Below, piece by piece: positions 26,626 through 35,576 of a DNA stretch of 64,000 nt (positions are counted from its first letter, which is position 1; the number at the start of each line of letters is the position of its first letter). Both the position numbers and the translations under genes were made by a program. Source of the DNA: an uncultured SAR116 cluster alpha proteobacterium (GTDB lineage Bacteria > Pseudomonadota > Alphaproteobacteria > Puniceispirillales > Marisalimonadaceae); NCBI GenBank assembly GCA_902618195.1, contig CACMZO010000002.1, positions 1 through 64,000 of the forward strand, given 5' to 3'. The notes under the pieces were generated by a model. It did not search any database and was not told where the DNA came from. It was given only the letters and a program-made list of their open reading frames with translations.

Positions 26626-28272
26626 ATGCCAAAAGTATCTTCAGTATTTATTGAAACTCTAAAAAACCATAAAGTTGATAGATTTTTTTGCGTGCCAGGA
26701 GAATCTTATTTACCTGTCATGAATGAATTAGTTTCTAATCCAATTATTGATATTGTCACTTGTAGACATGAAGGTGGTGCTGGATTTATGGCAGTTGCAG
26801 ACGCAAAGTGTACTGGAGAACCAGGTATAGCTTATGTTAGCAGAGGCCCAGGAGCGACAAACATTTCAATTGCCGTTCACTCAGCACACCAGGGCGGTAT
26901 TCCAATGATAGTATTTGTAGGTCAAGTAAGTAGAAAAAACTTAGGAAAAATGCATCTTCAAGAAATGGATTTTACTAAAACATTTGCTGATATGACAAAA
27001 TTAGTTGAAGAAATTAAAGATCCTGAAGATTTACCAAAAATAATCTCTAACGCATTTAAAGTTGCTAAAGAAGGAATTCCTGGACCTGTGGTTATATCAA
27101 TTCCAACAGATGTACTTGAGGCAGAAATTTCAAACAAACCAGGACATCCAATAAATTTGATTTATGCTGAACCTAATAATCAAGAAATTGAAGAGACACT
27201 TGGTCATATCAAAAAGGCTCAAAAACCAATATTAGTTGTTGGAGGTGAATTGCAATTCTCAAAGAAATCCAAGGTTCTAATAAAAGAAATAGCCAAAAAA
27301 TTTTCGTTGCCTGTTTTATGTACTTATGAACATCAGGATTTAATTGATAATGATAGTATTTACTATGCTGGAGAATTAGGATTAAGACCTCCTGAGCCTA
27401 TTAAACAAAATGCTCTTCAAGCCGATTTAGTTATTTGTATTGGCCACCAAATGAATGGTGTTCCAAATATGGGTTATACTTTTCCAAGTGATACACAAAA
27501 ATTTATTCATGTATTACCTGAAAAGAATTTTTTTAATAAATTATTTAAAACTGATGTTTCTATAATATCTAAAGGAGAAAATTTTTTAAATAAACTAAAC
27601 AACACTGATTATATATCTAATAAAAACACGGATTGGGTAAATGAATGTCACAATAGATATATGAATAATAAAGCAACCTTAGACATTCGAGAAGCAGAAG
27701 ATGGTTTAGATTTTGGAGCCTTAATTGATGAATTAGGAAAACAAGTTCCTGAAGATAGCATAATTACAAACGATGCGGGAAACTTTACGAGCTGGATGCA
27801 TCATAGATTTCCATTTAAATCTAAAATGAAATTAATAGGATCTGAAATTGGTGCAATGGGAATGGGTATACCTGCTGGCATTGCCGCATCATTAAGAAAC
27901 CATGACAAAAAAGTCTTTGTGATTGTTGGAGATGGAGGTGCTTTAATGACAGGGTCAGAATTAGCTACAGCAACATTAAAAAAGGCAAAAATTATTGTGA
28001 TTGTTGCTAATAACAATCACTATGGAACTATAAGATATCACCAAGAGGTTCATTACCCTAAAAGAGAACATTACGCTACAACACTTATAAATCCAAATTT
28101 TAAAGAATATGCAAAAAGTTTTGGACTTAAAGGTTTTACAATTAATTCAATTGATCAGATTCAACCTACTTTAAAAAAAGCAATTGATCTTAATGAATCA
28201 GTTTTGATTGAGTATAATATGAGTTTAGAAATTAATACTAGTACTACAACCATAGAAGAACTTCAAAATTAG
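26626..28272 (+). CDS. Thiamine-diphosphate-dependent enzyme, acetolactate synthase-like
   Basis: A 548-residue member of the large acetolactate synthase/benzoylformate decarboxylase/oxalyl-CoA decarboxylase superfamily. The N-terminal pyrimidine domain keeps the cofactor-activating Glu in CRHEGGAGFMAVADA (near residue 50). The C-terminal domain has the TPP/Mg motif GDGGALMTGSELATAT to NNNHYGTIR. Retention of the Glu argues against glyoxylate carboligase, which has Val there. No regulatory small subunit (IlvH) is adjacent, so biosynthetic IlvB is unlikely. The ribosome site AGGAAAAAA lies just before ATG. Substrate is unknown; it ends 3 bp from the convergent dehydrogenase gene. Confidence 0.88.
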   Translation: MPKVSSVFIETLKNHKVDRFFCVPGESYLPVMNELVSNPIIDIVTCRHEGGAGFMAVADAKCTGEPGIAYVSRGPGATNISIAVHSAHQGGIPMIVFVGQVSRKNLGKMHLQEMDFTKTFADMTKLVEEIKDPEDLPKIISNAFKVAKEGIPGPVVISIPTDVLEAEISNKPGHPINLIYAEPNNQEIEETLGHIKKAQKPILVVGGELQFSKKSKVLIKEIAKKFSLPVLCTYEHQDLIDNDSIYYAGELGLRPPEPIKQNALQADLVICIGHQMNGVPNMGYTFPSDTQKFIHVLPEKNFFNKLFKTDVSIISKGENFLNKLNNTDYISNKNTDWVNECHNRYMNNKATLDIREAEDGLDFGALIDELGKQVPEDSIITNDAGNFTSWMHHRFPFKSKMKLIGSEIGAMGMGIPAGIAASLRNHDKKVFVIVGDGGALMTGSELATATLKKAKIIVIVANNNHYGTIRYHQEVHYPKREHYATTLINPNFKEYAKSFGLKGFTINSIDQIQPTLKKAIDLNESVLIEYNMSLEINTSTTTIEELQN

Positions 28273-28275
28273 AAA

Positions 28276-29112
28276 CTAATTCTTTAAGACTTTGAAAACC
28301 TCAGTATGATCAGAATTTTTTCCAAGTATTTTATAAGAGTTTTCTAAGTATGCTAGCACTTGTTTTGATAATGGATTATCAGAGCTCATTTTTTGAATTA
28401 ATTGATGAGCAATCGAAACATCTTTAATCATCAAATCTAGTGCGAAACCAGCATTATATTTTTCAGATACTACAAATTTTTCCAACTTAACTTCTGTTGT
28501 ATTATTTTTTCCAGTCGCACCATTAATTATTTCTATAAAATTTCTTGCTTCAATTCCATATTTTTTAGCAGTATTTAAGGCTTCAAAACTAGCAATTAAT
28601 CCTGCAGCAGAAACGTAATTGTTTAGGGATTTCATAGCATGACCAGCACCCAGAGGTCCGGCCCTTTTTACACTACCCATTACATTTAATATTTTATCAA
28701 CTTTACTTATAGTAACTTCTTTGCCACCAACCATTATAATTAATTTCCCAGTTATTGCTCTTGCAACTCCTCCAGAAACAGGTGCATCAATAAACTCAAT
28801 ATTTTTTTTAATTAATTCATTTCCTAAATTTAGAGTGTCGTTAGGGTCACTTGATGACATGTCTATCATAATTGATTTAGTTCCAAAATTTATAAGTTCT
28901 TGAACTACTTTATTTACAATTTTACCATCAGGTAACATGAAGATTATCACTTCTTTATCTGAAAGCTCTTTTATAGATGTAACAATATTAATTTCATTAC
29001 TATCCTTAGGATTTTTTATGTCATATCCATAAACATTAAAATCTGCTTTAGATAATAAAGGAGCCATTGCTGATCCCATTGCACCCAAACCTACAAAACC
29101 TATTTCTTTCAT
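28276..29112 (-). CDS. 3-hydroxyisobutyrate dehydrogenase-family NAD(P)-dependent oxidoreductase
   Basis: A beta-hydroxyacid dehydrogenase of 278 residues. Visible are the Rossmann motif EIGFVGLGAMGSAMAPLL, the substrate-binding signature DAPVSGGVARAITGKL, and the catalytic Lys in GAGHAMKSLNNY. The family includes 3-hydroxyisobutyrate dehydrogenase, tartronate semialdehyde reductase and related glyoxylate/succinic semialdehyde reductases, which cannot be separated by eye. It is the third gene of the acnB-CoA transferase operon, 16 bp after the CoA transferase. Confidence 0.88.
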   Translation of the reverse strand: MKEIGFVGLGAMGSAMAPLLSKADFNVYGYDIKNPKDSNEINIVTSIKELSDKEVIIFMLPDGKIVNKVVQELINFGTKSIMIDMSSSDPNDTLNLGNELIKKNIEFIDAPVSGGVARAITGKLIIMVGGKEVTISKVDKILNVMGSVKRAGPLGAGHAMKSLNNYVSAAGLIASFEALNTAKKYGIEARNFIEIINGATGKNNTTEVKLEKFVVSEKYNAGFALDLMIKDVSIAHQLIQKMSSDNPLSKQVLAYLENSYKILGKNSDHTEVFKVLKN

Positions 29113-29128
29113 CTGTTAGTCTCCATCA

Positions 29129-30325
29129 TTATTCAAAAAAAATAACTTTTTCTTTTCTCAAATTTTCAATTTCATTTTTATCATATCCCAAATCAATCAA
29201 TATTTCTTTAGTCTTATTACCAAGATTTGGCGCTTCAAATTTACTTTCATTATCCCTTTCGTTATTAAAATACATTGGTAGCCGAGGATACATCAAATCA
29301 CCCTCAGTTGAATGCTTATAGGTTTTAAAAAAATTTGTCTTTTTAAGATGTTCATCAATAAATAGATCTTTAGGTTTATTTATTTTCATTGAAGGAATAT
29401 CGATTTCTCTAAGATTTTTTATCCAAAAATTTGTTTTTTCTTTTTTAAGTTCTTTTACTAGCAAAGAATAAAGCTCATCAACATTCTTATTTCTATTTTC
29501 TAAAGTTGAAAATTTTTTGGTTTTAATTAGATGTTCTTTTTTAATAAATTTTAAAAACCTTAACCATTGTTCGTCATTATATGGCAATACTGCAATAAAA
29601 CCGTCTTTAGTTTCGTAAGGTTTTCTATTTGGAGAGGATTGTCGTGGATAAACTGGCTCATCTTTTGGAGGCAAAAAATTGTAGCCATATAAATGTTCTA
29701 CTAAGGTAAAATCTACCATTGTCTCAAACATAGGTACTTCTACCTCTAAATCTTTGTTATCTTTATTTCTTTTAAATAAACTTGAAACCACACTTAACGC
29801 TAACATAAGACCTGTTGCTTTATCTGCAGTGGCTCCTGATGTATAAGATGGTTGATCAGAATAAGCTTCTTGATAACTAGCCATACCACTTGCAGCTTGT
29901 ATTATATCATCATACGCAGGCAAGTCTCTATAAGGTCCATCGCTAGAAAAGCCAACAGCAAAGGCAGTAATAATTTTATCGTTATATTTTACAAATGTTT
30001 TATGATCAAAACCAAGTCTTGAAAGAGCAGACTTTCTAATATTAGATATAAAAACATCAGATTTTTCTATAAGTTTAAATATAATTTCCTTTCCTTTTAG
30101 AGTTTTAAGATCAACTGATACACTTTTCTTATTTCTATTTAAATTTAAAAAAACAGCCCCCATAGATTTATTTTCATATGGACCAATATATCTTGTATTA
30201 TCACCTACAAGAGATTCAATCTTGATAACGTCAGCCCCTAAATCAGCAAGTATCCTAGTACAATAAGGAACCATGAGAATTGAAGATAAATCTAAAATCG
30301 TTATACCTTCTAATGGTCGTATCAT
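29129..30325 (-). CDS. Family III CoA-transferase (CaiB/BaiF)
   Basis: Transfers CoA between carboxylic acids. The 398-residue protein starts with the family motif PLEGITILDLSSILMVPYCTRILADLGADVIKIE, and the catalytic Asp is in the PAYDDIIQAASGMA block around residue 150. LPYNDEQWLRFLKFI lies in the C-terminal part. The acid pair is unknown; relatives act on formyl/oxalyl, succinyl, mesaconyl and carnitine CoA esters. It sits 17 bp after acnB and 16 bp before the hydroxyacid dehydrogenase, so the three are an operon. Confidence 0.9.
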   Translation of the reverse strand: MIRPLEGITILDLSSILMVPYCTRILADLGADVIKIESLVGDNTRYIGPYENKSMGAVFLNLNRNKKSVSVDLKTLKGKEIIFKLIEKSDVFISNIRKSALSRLGFDHKTFVKYNDKIITAFAVGFSSDGPYRDLPAYDDIIQAASGMASYQEAYSDQPSYTSGATADKATGLMLALSVVSSLFKRNKDNKDLEVEVPMFETMVDFTLVEHLYGYNFLPPKDEPVYPRQSSPNRKPYETKDGFIAVLPYNDEQWLRFLKFIKKEHLIKTKKFSTLENRNKNVDELYSLLVKELKKEKTNFWIKNLREIDIPSMKINKPKDLFIDEHLKKTNFFKTYKHSTEGDLMYPRLPMYFNNERDNESKFEAPNLGNKTKEILIDLGYDKNEIENLRKEKVIFFE

Positions 30326-30342
30326 TGTGTATCAATCATCAA

Positions 30343-33135
30343 TTAAAAATGGACAGATAACGTGTCTTTAGGTGTCATTTTTGGAGGTGAAAATTTTGTG
30401 AGATTTATTCCCTCAACTGCAGTAGTGTATTCCTCAAGTGATGGTGTTCTTCCAAGTATAGCAGATAAAACTACTACTGGCGTTGAAGCGAGCAATGACT
30501 CACCTTTCTTTTCACTTGAGTCTTCAACAACTCTACCTTTAAAAAGCCTAGTTGAAGTTGCTAAAACTGTATCTCCTTTAGATGCTTTTTCTTGATTGCC
30601 CATACAAAGATTACATCCAGGCCTCTCAAGATATAAAATGTTATCATATTTTTGACGTGCATTTTCTTTTGGTTTTTCATCATTAAACTCAAAACCTGAA
30701 TATTTTTGAAGAATGTTCCAGTCACCCTCTTGTTTTAGCTCATCCACAATGTTATAGGTTGGTGCTGCTACAACTAGTGGTGCATTAAATTCAACATTAC
30801 CCTTATCTTTTTCTAGATTTTTTAACATTTGAGCCACAATCTTGATATCTCCTTTATGAACCATACAGGAGCCTACAAAACCTAAATCAACCTTTTTTTC
30901 AGCCTTGTAATAAGAAATTGGCCTTATTGTATCATGAGTGTACCGTTTCGAAACATCAATATTATTAACATCTGGATCAGCTATCATTGGTTCGTTAATT
31001 TCATCTAGATTAATAATTACTTCATTAGAATATTTTGCATTATCATCAGGAGCTAATGCTGGCTTAGTACCATTTTGGATTTCGTTAATCCTCTTATCAG
31101 CAATTTTAATAAGGTTTTCTAACATTTTGTTATCATTATCCATGCCTTTATCGATCATCACTTTAATTCTATTCTTAGCAATTTTTAATGATTCTATTAG
31201 AGTATTGTCATTGGAAATACAGATTGAAGCTTTTGCTTTCATTTCAGCAGTCCAATCAGTAAAAGTAAACGCTTGGTCTGCTAATAAAGTACCAAGATGA
31301 ACTTCAATTATTTTTCCTTGAAAAATATTATCTCCAAACTGTTGAAGCATTTGAGATTGTGTTGCATGTACAATATCACGAAAATCCATGTGATCAGCCA
31401 TTTTTCCGACAAAGGTGACTTTTACACTTTCAGGTATTGGCATTGACACTTCGCCAGTTGCTAAAGCTAAAGCAACTGTTCCAGAATCTGCTCCAAAAGC
31501 AACACCTTTGGACATTCTGGTATGAGAATCTCCTCCAATGATTATTGACCAATCATCAACTGTTATATCATTTAAAACTTTATGTATAACGTCAGTCATG
31601 GAATGATAAACTCCTTTTGGATCTCTTCCTGTAATAAGTCCAAAATCATTCATAAATTTCATAAGCTTAGGAGTATTTTCTTGTGCTTTAAAATCCCAAA
31701 CTGAAGCAGTATGACATCCTGACTGATAGGCACCATCAACTGAAGGTGAAATTATAGTTGCAGCCATTGCTTCCAATTCTTGTGATGTCATTAATCCTGT
31801 TGTATCTTGAGACCCAACAATATTTACTTTTACTCTTACATCAGAGCCTGCGTGTAAAACAGAACCTTCTTTAATACCTAAAGCATTAGCATTAAATATT
31901 TTTTCTACAGCAGTTAGACCCTGATTTTTGTGAAAAATTTCTTTGGACGGTGCAAAAGCAGAATTAAGTTCTATATCCAAGACCTTACAGGCAAAATTTT
32001 GAAGCTTTTTTCCAAACACTATTGCATAGGAACCCCCTGCTTTCATAAATTCTAATTTTTGTGGAGTAAAAGAAGATGTTAAATCCGCAAGCTCTTCATC
32101 TCCATTTGCATTAAACAGCTTTTTTTGTTTAGAATTAATTTTTAAAATTGTTCCTGTTTCTACTGAGTACTTTTCTTCTAAAACAGGATTATTATCATTA
32201 TTAAGTATAGGTTTGCCATCTGAACCAATTTTTTTAACCCAATTTTTAAGGTCAACTCCAATTCCACCTGTTACCCCAACTGTTGTAAGAAATATAGGTG
32301 AAATACCATTAGTTCCTGCTACAATTGGCGCAATATTAACAAATGGAATGTATGGGCTTGCTTGAATACCAGTCCATAATGCAACATTATTAACTCCAGA
32401 CATTCTAGATGATCCAACTCCCATTGTTCCTTTTTCTGCAACAAGCATTACTCTTTTATTTGGATGCTTTTCTTGTAATTTTTTAATTTCAGCTTGAGCT
32501 TCTTCAGAAATCATACATTTGCCATGTAATTCTCTATCAGCTCTGGAATGGGCTTGGTTTCCAGGAGAAAGCAAATCGGTCGAAATATCGCCTTCAGCGG
32601 CAACATAGGTAACAACTTCAATTTCTTCTTCTATTTCAGGTACATTTGTAAAAAATTCTGCTTTAGCATAACTTTCTAAAAGTTGCTTTGCTATATTATT
32701 CCCTTTTTTAAAAGCTTCTTCTATTCTTGAGGTATCTGCATCATATAAAAAAACTTGTGTTTTGAGAATATCTAGAGCTTTTGTAGCTAAAACAATATCT
32801 TCACCTAATGCAAAATCTAGTAAAACTTTTACAGAAGGTCCACCTTTCATATGTGATAATAGCTCAAATGCAAAATCAATTGATATTTCATGTACAGATA
32901 TTTTATTACTGATAATTTCTTTTAAAAATATAGCCTTTTCTTCTGCCGCACTAGTTGTGCCTGGTAAGGTGTTGTATATAAAATAATTAAGACAATCTTT
33001 TCTATATTTACTCGTATTATCTTTTATATGAAAAATAATTTCTTTTAGTAATAATCCATCATCGATTGGCTTTGGTTTTAAAGATTGATTTTTTCTACTC
33101 TCAATTTCGTCAAGATAATTTTTGTATAATTCCAT
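30343..33135 (-). CDS. acnB: Aconitate hydratase B
   Basis: TCA-cycle enzyme interconverting citrate and isocitrate; some AcnB enzymes also hydrate 2-methylaconitate. The 930-residue protein has the AcnB order with an N-terminal HEAT-like domain. The active-site sequence IGGDSHTRMSKGVAFGADSG is present, and the [4Fe-4S] ligand cysteines are in VGSCMVHKGDI and RPGCNLCMGNQEKASKGD. Length is close to E. coli AcnB (865), with extra residues in the middle. It leads an operon with a family III CoA transferase and a hydroxyacid dehydrogenase, and is divergent from ccmA across a 234-bp gap. Confidence 0.96.
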   Translation of the reverse strand: MELYKNYLDEIESRKNQSLKPKPIDDGLLLKEIIFHIKDNTSKYRKDCLNYFIYNTLPGTTSAAEEKAIFLKEIISNKISVHEISIDFAFELLSHMKGGPSVKVLLDFALGEDIVLATKALDILKTQVFLYDADTSRIEEAFKKGNNIAKQLLESYAKAEFFTNVPEIEEEIEVVTYVAAEGDISTDLLSPGNQAHSRADRELHGKCMISEEAQAEIKKLQEKHPNKRVMLVAEKGTMGVGSSRMSGVNNVALWTGIQASPYIPFVNIAPIVAGTNGISPIFLTTVGVTGGIGVDLKNWVKKIGSDGKPILNNDNNPVLEEKYSVETGTILKINSKQKKLFNANGDEELADLTSSFTPQKLEFMKAGGSYAIVFGKKLQNFACKVLDIELNSAFAPSKEIFHKNQGLTAVEKIFNANALGIKEGSVLHAGSDVRVKVNIVGSQDTTGLMTSQELEAMAATIISPSVDGAYQSGCHTASVWDFKAQENTPKLMKFMNDFGLITGRDPKGVYHSMTDVIHKVLNDITVDDWSIIIGGDSHTRMSKGVAFGADSGTVALALATGEVSMPIPESVKVTFVGKMADHMDFRDIVHATQSQMLQQFGDNIFQGKIIEVHLGTLLADQAFTFTDWTAEMKAKASICISNDNTLIESLKIAKNRIKVMIDKGMDNDNKMLENLIKIADKRINEIQNGTKPALAPDDNAKYSNEVIINLDEINEPMIADPDVNNIDVSKRYTHDTIRPISYYKAEKKVDLGFVGSCMVHKGDIKIVAQMLKNLEKDKGNVEFNAPLVVAAPTYNIVDELKQEGDWNILQKYSGFEFNDEKPKENARQKYDNILYLERPGCNLCMGNQEKASKGDTVLATSTRLFKGRVVEDSSEKKGESLLASTPVVVLSAILGRTPSLEEYTTAVEGINLTKFSPPKMTPKDTLSVHF

Positions 33136-33205
33136 TACAATTCCGTATTTTAATTTTTTTGGTTATGAAAATATTATTAAAAAATGTTTATATCAATATA
33201 ACTTT

Positions 33206-33247
33206 TTACTAACAGTAACGTCAAGTTTACTGAACTTTAAAAAGTAA
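33206..33247. promoter_or_regulatory. Cluster of TTACT/AGTAA inverted half-sites between acnB and ccmA
   Basis: The 234-bp divergent gap is the longest in the window. It contains TTACTAACAGTAA (33206-33218), a perfect 5-bp inverted repeat with 3-bp spacer. A second TTACT (33227) and AGTAA (33243) follow, and AAGTTTACTGAACTT overlaps this. Four alternating half-sites within 42 bp suggest a possible operator. No known regulator consensus was recognised. Nothing else, including tRNA, was seen in this gap. Confidence 0.3.
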
Positions 33248-33369
33248 CTTAATCATGTATCTGAAAAAGAGTTCTTAGTAGATTGAAAGATATTTTATTT
33301 TAAATTAAAAAAATTAGTTAAAATAGTATCAAATAATTATATATGCTTTAAGAATAATTTAACTGTAAC

Positions 33370-33999
33370 ATGAAAACTACATTGAAAAATAATATGATTT
33401 TAAAAGATATATTTTTGACTAGAGGATTAAAAACTATTTTTTCTAGTCTTAACATAGAGTTTTTGTGTCCAGGATTAAACATCATAAAAGGTGAAAACGG
33501 ATCAGGGAAAACTAGTCTTTTAATGATGATCTCCACTCTATTGCAAGAAGATAGAGGAACAATTATTAGATTTGGTAAATTAAAAAAAAATGATTGGCTA
33601 AATGAACATATCTTAATAAAGCAAAATAGTTCTTTAAGTGATGAGCTTACCATTGAAGAAAATCTGAAAATTTGGTGCGGCCTCAAAGGATGGGATCTTA
33701 ACACTGATAAAATTGAAAAAAGTTTAAAAAATTTCGGTATACTTAAATATAAAAACTTTCTTGTCTCCGAATGTTCTTCAGGAATTAAAAAAAAAGCTGA
33801 ATTGTCTAAATTAAATTTTGACGAAAGTTTTAAATTGAAGTGTTGGTTGCTTGACGAACCTTTAAATCATTTAGATCAAAATGGTAAGCTTTTTTTAAAA
33901 AAAATTATGGACAAGTTCATAAACATGAATGGAACAATTTTACAAACATCTCATGAAAAAAAAATTAATCATAAAAATTTTAAAATAATCAAACTATAA
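33370..33999 (+). CDS. ccmA: Cytochrome c maturation ATPase CcmA
   Basis: ATPase of the CcmABCD complex that releases holo-CcmE. The 209-residue ABC protein has Walker A KGENGSGKTSLL near residue 45 and Walker B CWLLDEPLNHLD. The signature motif is degenerate (CSSGIKKKAELSKL in place of the usual LSxGQ). The start could be the ATG at 33370 or the internal ATG at 33394 (MILKDIF). It is first in a nine-gene ccm operon and is 6 bp from ccmB. Confidence 0.93.
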   Translation: MKTTLKNNMILKDIFLTRGLKTIFSSLNIEFLCPGLNIIKGENGSGKTSLLMMISTLLQEDRGTIIRFGKLKKNDWLNEHILIKQNSSLSDELTIEENLKIWCGLKGWDLNTDKIEKSLKNFGILKYKNFLVSECSSGIKKKAELSKLNFDESFKLKCWLLDEPLNHLDQNGKLFLKKIMDKFINMNGTILQTSHEKKINHKNFKIIKL

Positions 34000-34005
34000 A
34001 AATCT

Positions 34006-34689
34006 ATGAAAATTAATTTTAAAAATATTTTAATAGCATTAGTGGAAAAAGAATTTAAATCTTATTTACGATCAATAAATAATTTTATTAATATGATCGT
34101 TTTTATGATAGCAATCATAATTTTATTTCCATTAACAGTGGGGCCATCAGAAGAAAAACTTACTCTTGTTTCTAATGCAATTGTTTGGATAGCCTTAATA
34201 GTATCAATTATTCCAACATTAGATAAAATTTATATTAGTGATTATAAAAATGGTTGGCTAGAACAATATTATTACTCCCCATTACTATTAGAAATTATAA
34301 TCTTAATAAAATGTTTTGTATTTTGGTTTTTTTTAATAATTCCTTTAACAATTTTTATTCCAATCTTTTCTATTCTTTTAAACATCCCCTTACTAATAAT
34401 TTTTTGGAACATTATTATATTTGCGATTGGCAGTTTAGGATTTTGTTTAATTGGTTCAATATGTTCTTCTTTAACACTTGGTACTAAATCAAATAATCTA
34501 ATATCCCCTTTGTTGATATTACCTCTTGCAATTCCTATATTTATATTTGGAAATGGAGTTGTCGAAGCAGTGAAGTCTAATTATGACCCGTTACCAAACT
34601 TGTATTTATTAATTACAGTTTGTTTAATTTTGCTAATTATTTCACCTTTAATTTCAGCTTATTCAATAAAAATAGCACTAACAAAGTAA
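34006..34689 (+). CDS. ccmB: Cytochrome c maturation permease CcmB
   Basis: Inner-membrane partner of CcmA. The 227-residue protein has about six hydrophobic helices and the family N-terminus LVEKEFKSYLRSINNFINMIVFM. SPLLLEIIILIKCFVFWF and LILPLAIPIFIFGNGVVEA match CcmB. It starts 6 bp after ccmA and ends 6 bp before ccmC. Confidence 0.92.
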   Translation: MKINFKNILIALVEKEFKSYLRSINNFINMIVFMIAIIILFPLTVGPSEEKLTLVSNAIVWIALIVSIIPTLDKIYISDYKNGWLEQYYYSPLLLEIIILIKCFVFWFFLIIPLTIFIPIFSILLNIPLLIIFWNIIIFAIGSLGFCLIGSICSSLTLGTKSNNLISPLLILPLAIPIFIFGNGVVEAVKSNYDPLPNLYLLITVCLILLIISPLISAYSIKIALTK

Positions 34690-34695
34690 AGATAA

Positions 34696-35412
34696 ATGAT
34701 TAACTATTTAGCCAATCCAAATCGATTTTTAAATTTTATAAAACCTATAGAATTTAGTATAGGAGTTTTTAGTTTCTTATTTATTTTTATTGGTTTATAT
34801 CTTTCATTGTTTAATAGCCCAGAAGATTATCAACAAGGTGATACTGTTAGGATAATGTATATTCACGTTCCCTTTGCATGGTTTGCATCTTTTCTTTATT
34901 TAAGCATAAGTATTGCAAGTATATTTTTTCTAATCTGGAGGCATCCTTTTGCTGATATTATAGCTAGGTCCGTTGCACCTTTGGGCCTTATTTTTTCAAT
35001 TTTAACAATCTTAACAGGCTCACTTTGGGGCAAACCAATGTGGGGCACATGGTGGGTTTGGGATGCCAGATTAACATCTATGTTAATTTTATGTATATTC
35101 TATTTTGCTTACATTGGTATTTCAAATGCATTTCCAAGAAAAATTGATGGCTCAAAACCTGCAGCAATCCTTGCAATAGTAGGAATGATTAATCTTCCAA
35201 TTATAAAATTTTCAGTTGATTGGTGGAATACATTACATCAACCAGCAAGTATTATTAGATTTGATGGTCCTTCAATCAATCAAGAGATGTTGCTTCCACT
35301 AGTTATTATGTTGTTAGGATTTTTATTTATGTCAATTTTTATAATTTTAATAAATATTAAAACAAACTTGATATACAAAAAATATCAATCTGAAATACTT
35401 AAATTAGGATGA
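34696..35412 (+). CDS. ccmC: Haem-handling protein CcmC
   Basis: Membrane protein that delivers haem to CcmE. The 238-residue sequence has six hydrophobic helices, the tryptophan-rich WWD motif GTWWVWDARLTSMLIL, and the flanking haem-ligand histidines in IHVPFAWFA and TLHQPASI. The length matches the family. ccmD begins 4 bp after the stop. Confidence 0.95.
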   Translation: MINYLANPNRFLNFIKPIEFSIGVFSFLFIFIGLYLSLFNSPEDYQQGDTVRIMYIHVPFAWFASFLYLSISIASIFFLIWRHPFADIIARSVAPLGLIFSILTILTGSLWGKPMWGTWWVWDARLTSMLILCIFYFAYIGISNAFPRKIDGSKPAAILAIVGMINLPIIKFSVDWWNTLHQPASIIRFDGPSINQEMLLPLVIMLLGFLFMSIFIILINIKTNLIYKKYQSEILKLG

Positions 35413-35416
35413 TTAG

Positions 35417-35575
35417 ATGTTTGATGTTTTAGATTTTGGAAAGTATAATTTATATATTTGGTTGAGTTATTCTATAAGTTTTACGTCAATATTAATTTAT
35501 TTTATAATTATTAATGCAAGATACAAAAAAGCTTCAAACTTGTTAAAAAGTTTAAAAAACAAAAATTCTAAGTAA
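35417..35575 (+). CDS. ccmD: CcmD, small membrane subunit of CcmABCD (not in ORF track)
   Basis: A 52-codon ORF fills the gap between ccmC and ccmE and is too short for the supplied track. It reads MFDVLDFGKYNLYIWLSYSI and onwards, with one membrane helix and a basic tail ARYKKASNLLKSLKNKNSK. Short one-TM proteins with aromatic N-terminus (FGKYxxYIWxSY) at this position are CcmD, which holds CcmABC together and helps release holo-CcmE. It ends 1 bp before the ccmE start codon. Confidence 0.93.
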   Translation: MFDVLDFGKYNLYIWLSYSISFTSILIYFIIINARYKKASNLLKSLKNKNSK

Positions 35576-35576
35576 A

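Noticed and set aside
26626-28272. Glyoxylate carboligase call for the TPP enzyme
   Set aside because: The catalytic-loop Glu (RHEGGAG) is present, while Gcl has Val at that position; only a general superfamily name is kept.
30938-31300. 120-aa plus-strand ORF inside acnB
   Set aside because: Antisense shadow of conserved aconitase sequence.
25837-33135. Genomic island or recent transfer of the metabolic region
   Set aside because: No integrase, tRNA, direct repeats or change in AT-rich codon use is visible, and flanking genes are housekeeping; unusual content alone is not enough.
33136-33369. tRNA, small RNA or riboswitch in the longest gap
   Set aside because: No cloverleaf, no GC-rich stem and no known riboswitch core was seen; only short inverted half-sites.
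33348-33704. 118-aa minus-strand ORF opposite ccmA
   Set aside because: Lies opposite the Walker A region of ccmA and has no motif of its own; considered as an antisense gene but unsupported.
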